Shown here in pieces: positions 60,320 to 64,000 of a stretch of 64,000 nucleotides of DNA. Under the pieces are notes generated by a model. That model was not told the origin of the DNA and searched no databases. It saw only the letters and a list, made by a program, of their open reading frames with translations. Source of the stretch: Porphyromonadaceae bacterium UBA4277. Its GTDB lineage: Bacteria; Bacteroidota; Bacteroidia; Bacteroidales; Muribaculaceae. The translations under genes and the position numbers were made by a program. The stretch spans positions 56,581 through 120,580 of the forward strand of contig DGVT01000121.1 in the NCBI GenBank assembly GCA_002395965.1, given 5' to 3'. Position 1 is the first letter of the stretch. Every line of letters begins with the position of its first letter.

Positions 60320-61768
60320 ATGACTCCTTGGATTGTATTACTGACGATAGTTGGTTACTTCTTGTTACTCTTCTTGATATCGTGGGCCGTGTCGCGCCGT
60401 AGCGACAGCAACGCAGCCCTGACGGGCGGCCGCGAGGCGCCGTGGTTTATCGTGGCAATAGCCATGATAGGAGCCCCCATCTCGGGCGTTACCTTTGTGT
60501 CGGTCCCCGGCATGGTGGTGGCCAAGGGCTATAGCTATTTGCAAATGGCCCTGGGATTTATCATAGGCTACTTTGCCATAGCCTATGTGCTGATACCGCT
60601 GTTCTACAAGCGCAATCTCGTTTCAATCTATGGCTACCTCGAGCAGCGTTTCGGTGCCGGCACCCACAAGACCGGTGCATGGTTTTTCTTCGTGAGCAAG
60701 ATGCTTGGTGCTGCCGTGCGCTTCTATGTGGTGTGCGTCACGCTTCAGCTGCTCGTGTTTGCGCCATTAGGCATTCCCTTTATTATAAATGTGATAGCCA
60801 CCATAGCGCTGATTTTCCTCTATACACTTCAGGGTGGAGTGAAGACGGTGATCTGGACCGACACGCTCAAGTCGTTCTGCCTGATAACATCGGTGGTGCT
60901 CTGCATAGTGTTCATTGCCGGTGGGCTGGGTTATGACCTGGCCGGAATGTGCAAGGCAATAGCAGCCGACGACACGTCGCGCATGTTCTTCTTCGACAAT
61001 CCTAAGGAGGGCACCTACTTCTGGAAGCAGTTCATTGCCGGCATCTTCATGGTGATAGCCACCACGGGCCTTGATCAGGACCTGATGCAGCGCACCCTTG
61101 CCAGCAAGAATGCTGCCGAGTCGAAGAAGGGTCTCATCGTGAGCGGCATAACGCAGTTTTTCGTGATAGCACTCTTCCTCATCCTTGGCACCCTGCTTGC
61201 AATGCACGTTAAGGCCAATGGCATGACAATGCCCGAGAAAACCGACGAGCTGTTTGGCGCGGTAGCCTTCTCTAATGGCATGCCGGTGATAGTGGGCGTG
61301 CTGTTCATCCTGGGCTTGGTGGCCGCAGCCTACTCGGCAGCCGGTTCGGCGCTGACGTCGCTCACCACTTCGTTCACGGTCGATATACTCAATGCCGACA
61401 AGCGCCAGGACGAGAAGGCGTTGACCCGCACGCGCAAGTTGGTGCACGTGTGCATGGCTGCCGGCATGGGAGTGGTAATCCTCATTTTCTATGCCATCAG
61501 CAATAGCGATGCCATCAGTGCCGTCTATACGCTGGCAAGCTACACCTATGGCCCAATCTTGGGCCTGTTTGCCTATGGCATGATGTGCCGCACACAGGTG
61601 CGTGACGGCCTGGTGCCGGTGGTGTGTGTGGCAGCTCCGGTGATTAGCTTCTTTGTGCAGATGTGGCTCGAGCACAGCTTTGGCTACACTCTGGGCTTTG
61701 AGTTGCTGCTGTTGAATGCCGCGCTCACCATGGCGGGACTGCTGCTGCTGCAAAAGAGGGGCAAATGA
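60320..61768 (+). CDS. Sodium:solute symporter (SSS family)
   Basis: A 482-aa inner-membrane symporter with about 12-13 helices. SSS marks include ALTGGREAPWFIVAIAMIGAPISGVTFVSVPGMV and SAAGSALTSLTTSFTVDIL (the Na-binding region of the LeuT-like fold). It starts 57 bp after the DUF1343 gene. Its substrate may be MurNAc or another amino sugar by context; SSS proteins also carry sialic acid or sugars. Start 60320 (MTPWIVLL) is preferred to 60272, which would add a hydrophilic stretch. Confidence 0.88.
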   Translation: MTPWIVLLTIVGYFLLLFLISWAVSRRSDSNAALTGGREAPWFIVAIAMIGAPISGVTFVSVPGMVVAKGYSYLQMALGFIIGYFAIAYVLIPLFYKRNLVSIYGYLEQRFGAGTHKTGAWFFFVSKMLGAAVRFYVVCVTLQLLVFAPLGIPFIINVIATIALIFLYTLQGGVKTVIWTDTLKSFCLITSVVLCIVFIAGGLGYDLAGMCKAIAADDTSRMFFFDNPKEGTYFWKQFIAGIFMVIATTGLDQDLMQRTLASKNAAESKKGLIVSGITQFFVIALFLILGTLLAMHVKANGMTMPEKTDELFGAVAFSNGMPVIVGVLFILGLVAAAYSAAGSALTSLTTSFTVDILNADKRQDEKALTRTRKLVHVCMAAGMGVVILIFYAISNSDAISAVYTLASYTYGPILGLFAYGMMCRTQVRDGLVPVVCVAAPVISFFVQMWLEHSFGYTLGFELLLLNAALTMAGLLLLQKRGK

Positions 61769-61806
61769 TAATAACATCACAACTGCACTAAACTTAATCT
61801 TGAAGG

Positions 61807-62700
61807 ATGCGTAACGCGGTAAATGGATATATTTGGCTCGTGGACACGATACGCAGGTATGGGCGTATCACGTTTTCTGAATTGAGCGACCTGTGGAAGG
61901 AGAGTCCCTATAGTGGCGGCCATAAGTTGGCGCGCCGCACCTTTCACACCTATCGCAACGAGGCCGAGCAGTTGCTCGACGTGAACATTAACTGTGACCG
62001 TTCGACCTATGAATATTACATCTCGGGCCAGGGCGGTGAGGGGCGCAGGCTCCAGGACTGGCTTCTCGACACCATGGCCGTGAATAACGCCTTGCGCAAC
62101 GTGGGCGACGTGGCCGACCGCGTGCTGCTCGAAAACGTTCCCAGTGCGCGTGAGCATTTGCCCGTAATCATCGATGCCCTGAAGCAAAACAAGGTAATCA
62201 GGTTCTCCTATAAGTCCTATGCACGTTCTCAGCGCATGGCCGGGGTTGAGGTAGAGCCTTATTTCGTGAAGATTTTCAAGCAGCTGTGGTATGTGATAGG
62301 CTATAACGGTGCCGATGGGAAAATCAAGACTTATGCCCTTGACCGCATGAGCGACTTGAAGCTGCTTGCCGACAAGTCGTTTAAGTTGCCCGAGGAATTC
62401 AATCCTCAGGAGTTTTTCAGCGATTGCTTCGGCATTATCACCAACCAGAACGAGCCCAAGAAAATTGTGCTGCGTGTAGAGCCCACCCAGGCTAAATATT
62501 TCCGTGCGTTGCCGCTGCACCATTCGCAGCAGGAAATGGTGCACGACTCCTATTCAATATTCACCTATCGCATGCGCATTACCTACGACTTGCGTGAAGA
62601 GCTGCTCTCGCATGGCAGTGCCATTGAGGTGCTCGAGCCCCAGGAGTTGAAGACCATGATAGGCGATGAGCTGGAGCGTGCACTGAAGCTCTACCGGTAA
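61807..62700 (+). CDS. WYL-domain transcriptional regulator
   Basis: A 297-aa regulator. An N-terminal winged-helix part (about 1-60; YGRITFSELSDLWKESPYSGG) is followed by a WYL domain (about 115-200; VIRFSYKSYARSQRM, LWYVIGYNGADGKIKTYALDRMSDLKLL) and a C-terminal WCX-like region (EPKKIVLRVEPTQAKYFRALPLHHSQQEM). WYL regulators bind nucleotides or nucleic acids and control defence, DNA damage or metabolic genes. It follows the symporter after 38 bp and may control this locus. Confidence 0.88.
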   Translation: MRNAVNGYIWLVDTIRRYGRITFSELSDLWKESPYSGGHKLARRTFHTYRNEAEQLLDVNINCDRSTYEYYISGQGGEGRRLQDWLLDTMAVNNALRNVGDVADRVLLENVPSAREHLPVIIDALKQNKVIRFSYKSYARSQRMAGVEVEPYFVKIFKQLWYVIGYNGADGKIKTYALDRMSDLKLLADKSFKLPEEFNPQEFFSDCFGIITNQNEPKKIVLRVEPTQAKYFRALPLHHSQQEMVHDSYSIFTYRMRITYDLREELLSHGSAIEVLEPQELKTMIGDELERALKLYR

Positions 62701-62740
62701 AATCGTAGGGGCATTACCTCCCAGGGCCTGGATAAAACTA

Positions 62741-62777
62741 ACCTTCGGTAACGCAGGCAGGCTGTGTCACCGAAGGT
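62741..62777 (+). other. Hairpin after the WYL gene
   Basis: ACCTTCGGT pairs with ACCGAAGGT around a 19-nt loop; no T-run follows. Confidence 0.4.
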
Positions 62778-62820
62778 AAATTCATCATTACACTTTTTAT
62801 GTGCGGCTCATCTTCATCTG

Positions 62821-62846
62821 CTAAGGGGGTGAGCCTTAGTCTTTTC
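62821..62846 (+). terminator. Possible terminator between the WYL and LuxR genes
   Basis: CTAAGG/CCTTAG with a 7-nt loop, followed by TCTTTTCT, between convergent genes. Confidence 0.45.
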
Positions 62847-62849
62847 TCA

Positions 62850-63068
62850 TTAGAACTCTGTTGAGAGGATATGCAGTCGGAAGGCATTGCCTATCAGTTC
62901 TGCAACATTGCGCGATGCAGTCTTGCGCAGCAGCTGCTTCCGGTGGTACTCTACCGTATTGGGGGAGATATACAATTTTTCAGCAATGTCTTTGCTGTTG
63001 TGCCCATACGATAATAATTCCAGCACCTCAAGTTCTCTTGCCGTTAGGTCAATATTGGGGTTGCTCAT
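62850..63068 (-). CDS. Stand-alone LuxR-type helix-turn-helix protein
   Basis: A 72-aa protein that is essentially only the DNA-binding domain: LTARELEVLELLSYGHNSKDIAEKLYISPNTVEYHRKQLLRKTASRNVAELI. The two HTH helices and the hydrophobic dimer face are intact. There is no receiver or sensor domain. Stand-alone LuxR proteins of this length occur in Bacteroidales; target unknown. It has its own -7 box at 63113-63120. Confidence 0.85.
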   Translation of the reverse strand: MSNPNIDLTARELEVLELLSYGHNSKDIAEKLYISPNTVEYHRKQLLRKTASRNVAELIGNAFRLHILSTEF

Positions 63069-63112
63069 ATAAATTGTTATGAAAGTTTTTTCTCATGAAT
63101 AATTTGGAGTTG

Positions 63113-63120
63113 CAAATGTA
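63113..63120 (-). promoter_or_regulatory. -7 box of the LuxR-type gene
   Basis: Minus-strand TACATTTG then C, 44 bp before ATG 63068. Confidence 0.5.
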
Positions 63121-63396
63121 CTTTATTAACTGAAATATTTCCAAATAATTGAGCTACAAAATTGAGCTATGTTCCTCAAAACTACTTATTTCAGTATGAT
63201 TGTGCGACTCAGTTCACTGTTTTTTGATACAATTTTGTAACAGAACTTTTGTCGTGCTGGCGAGCTTGTTTTTTCTCAAAAAGCGCGGGGCGAGTTTTGA
63301 CGATTTGAAGCCTATTAATAAAAGTAGTTTTAAGTGGGTGATTTTATTGACTTTGTAATTAAAAAATTGATTTTTGTGATAATTTTATAGTGAAAA

Positions 63397-63428
63397 TTTT
63401 GCAGTTAAGTAAAAAGTCGTTATATTTG
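63397..63428 (+). promoter_or_regulatory. Complete -33/-7 promoter
   Basis: TTTTG (63397-63401) and TATATTTG then C (63421-63428) are 19 bp apart, the spacing expected of Bacteroidetes promoters. A short transcript with a terminator follows. Confidence 0.6.
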
Positions 63429-63433
63429 CAGGC

Positions 63434-63531
63434 GAGAAGTCATGGTAAATGCTGATGATTTCAAGAAAGTAAATTTTCTCATACTCTAAGATTGTCGTGC
63501 GTGATTTTGTGAAAAATTGCGCACGTTTTTT
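63434..63531 (+). ncRNA. Small transcription unit: sRNA or 15-codon micro-gene
   Basis: Promoter at 63397-63428 and terminator at 63496-63531 bound about 100 nt. Within it lies ATG at 63442 with 15 codons (MVNADDFKKVNFLIL) to TAA at 63487-63489, without a strong ribosome site. The product may be a small RNA or tiny peptide. Boundaries are inferred. Confidence 0.5.
63496..63531 (+). terminator. Rho-independent terminator of the small unit
   Basis: CGTGCG (63496-63501) pairs with CGCACG (63520-63525) with further ATTTT/AAAAT pairing inside, followed by TTTTTT. Confidence 0.85.
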
Positions 63532-63788
63532 CAAGTTTCGCCTCTCGGACTCTTCCGACCCTTCGGACTCTTCGGTTGCAAAAGCTGCAATCACCGCTAA
63601 CTCACCGTGAGTTCGACGGAGCCTTATCAGTAAATTGGCGCATTGTCAGCTCCCCCTCTAAGTTAGAGGGGGCACGGGGGAGTGTGTGCTTCGGCGCATC
63701 GCGCCCCCGCCCGAGCAGCCAGGGTAGAGTGTCAGCCTGGGGAGAGTATATGTTCCAGCGCTTTACGAGAACCACACTCCCCCTAACA
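63532..63788. repeat. Non-coding palindromic and inverted-repeat region
   Basis: Contains a perfect palindrome CCCCCTCTAA g TTAGAGGGGG (63652-63672) and an inverted pair GGGGGAGTGTG (63676-63686) and CACACTCCCCC (63773-63783). Short CTTCGGACTCTTC repeats are at 63545-63575. No protein gene is supported. Confidence 0.6.
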
Positions 63789-63993
63789 GGGTGTGTCATA
63801 ATTCAAAAAAGCGTTGAAAACGCAGGCGCATCGAAGATGCGACCATTTCTTTAACACCATGCAAGCAACATCGAAGATGTGCGCAGTTTGGTGAAAGACA
63901 TCGAATTAAAAGGGTGCTTCGAAGATGCACAACATGTGTCGGGTTATACTTCGATCACCTCTGATTTTCTATAATTTGAATTATGACACACCC
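63789..63993 (+). repeat. MITE-like hairpin repeat, intact copy
   Basis: A 205-bp element with perfect 19-bp terminal inverted repeats GGGTGTGTCATAATTCAAA. Its first ~150 bp match copy 1 (804-1010) with only a few changes, including the same four GAA-loop hairpins and the words ACCATGCAAG and GCAGTTTGGT. No ORF. No clear target-site duplication is visible at its edges (AACA left, TCAC right). Confidence 0.85.
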
Positions 63994-64000
63994 TCACTCG

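Noticed and set aside
63576..63854. 92-codon plus-strand frame across the palindrome and repeat
   Set aside because: It crosses non-coding palindromic sequence and the start of the hairpin element; composition is not protein-like and no motif is present.
1..64000. tRNA, rRNA or CRISPR genes
   Set aside because: I looked for tRNA arms, rRNA core words and regular direct repeats with spacers and saw none; short or unusual ones could be missed by eye.

Overview
The window looks like about 64 kb of a Bacteroidales chromosome, most likely of the Muribaculaceae/Prevotella kind. This is inferred from a SusC/SusD locus, SusD-type and other lipoproteins, many genes preceded by the Bacteroidetes -7 box (TAnnTTTG, often TAACTTTGC or TAATTTTGC), dockerin-like tails on secreted proteins, streptopain-like (C10) proteases and a large Bacteroidetes-type IspG. 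No rRNA, tRNA, CRISPR array, integrase or transposase gene was recognised.

Layout. 0-1.4 kb: 3' part of a pRiA4b ORF-3-like gene, a 206-bp hairpin-rich repeat and a DUF2442 remnant. 1.4-7 kb: Na/phosphate symporter with a PhoU-like tail, a PhoB/PhoR-type two-component pair, a membrane protein and a secreted GH13 amylase. 7-10.9 kb (minus): acetyltransferase plus an iron-siderophore/cobalamin-type ABC importer, split by a second hairpin repeat. 11-15.2 kb: a small membrane protein, an ECF-like sigma factor with a probable membrane partner, a GYF_2/CD225 protein and an AI-2E family permease. 15.3-16.3 kb: a DUF3791-DUF3990-DUF3791 cassette (predicted ADP-ribosyltransferase fold). 16.3-18 kb: RluA-type pseudouridine synthase. 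18.5-26.4 kb: SusC-SusD-lipoprotein-PKD lipoprotein, convergent with a C10 protease across a perfect shared terminator. 29-33.2 kb: two secreted proteins with near-identical dockerin-like tails. 33.4-34.7 kb: DUF3822 and rsmD. 34.8-37.1 kb: GH3 enzyme. 37.3-40.7 kb: a RiPP cluster of the CXXX-repeat type (structured leader RNA candidate, small protein, Cys-rich precursor, radical SAM maturase, second SPASM-like maturase, small accessory protein). 40.8-48.4 kb: a large GH2 enzyme, an orphan small gene and a second C10 protease with a dockerin-like tail. 48.7-55 kb (minus): ispG, a PAP2-like membrane protein, rpoN and two glycosyltransferase genes. 55.3-56.2 kb: a second DUF3791-DUF3990-DUF3791 cassette, this one between 106-bp direct repeats. 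56.7-62.7 kb: GH3, a NamZ-type muramidase (DUF1343), an SSS symporter and a WYL regulator, plausibly a peptidoglycan-sugar salvage locus. 62.8-64 kb: a stand-alone LuxR HTH gene, a probable small RNA or micro-gene, and another copy of the hairpin repeat ending at the window edge.

The least ordinary features are (i) the CXXX-repeat peptide cluster with its leader RNA candidate, (ii) two paralogous three-gene ART cassettes, and (iii) a roughly 200-bp inverted-repeat element family whose four GAA-loop hairpins are kept by paired (compensatory) base changes between copies.
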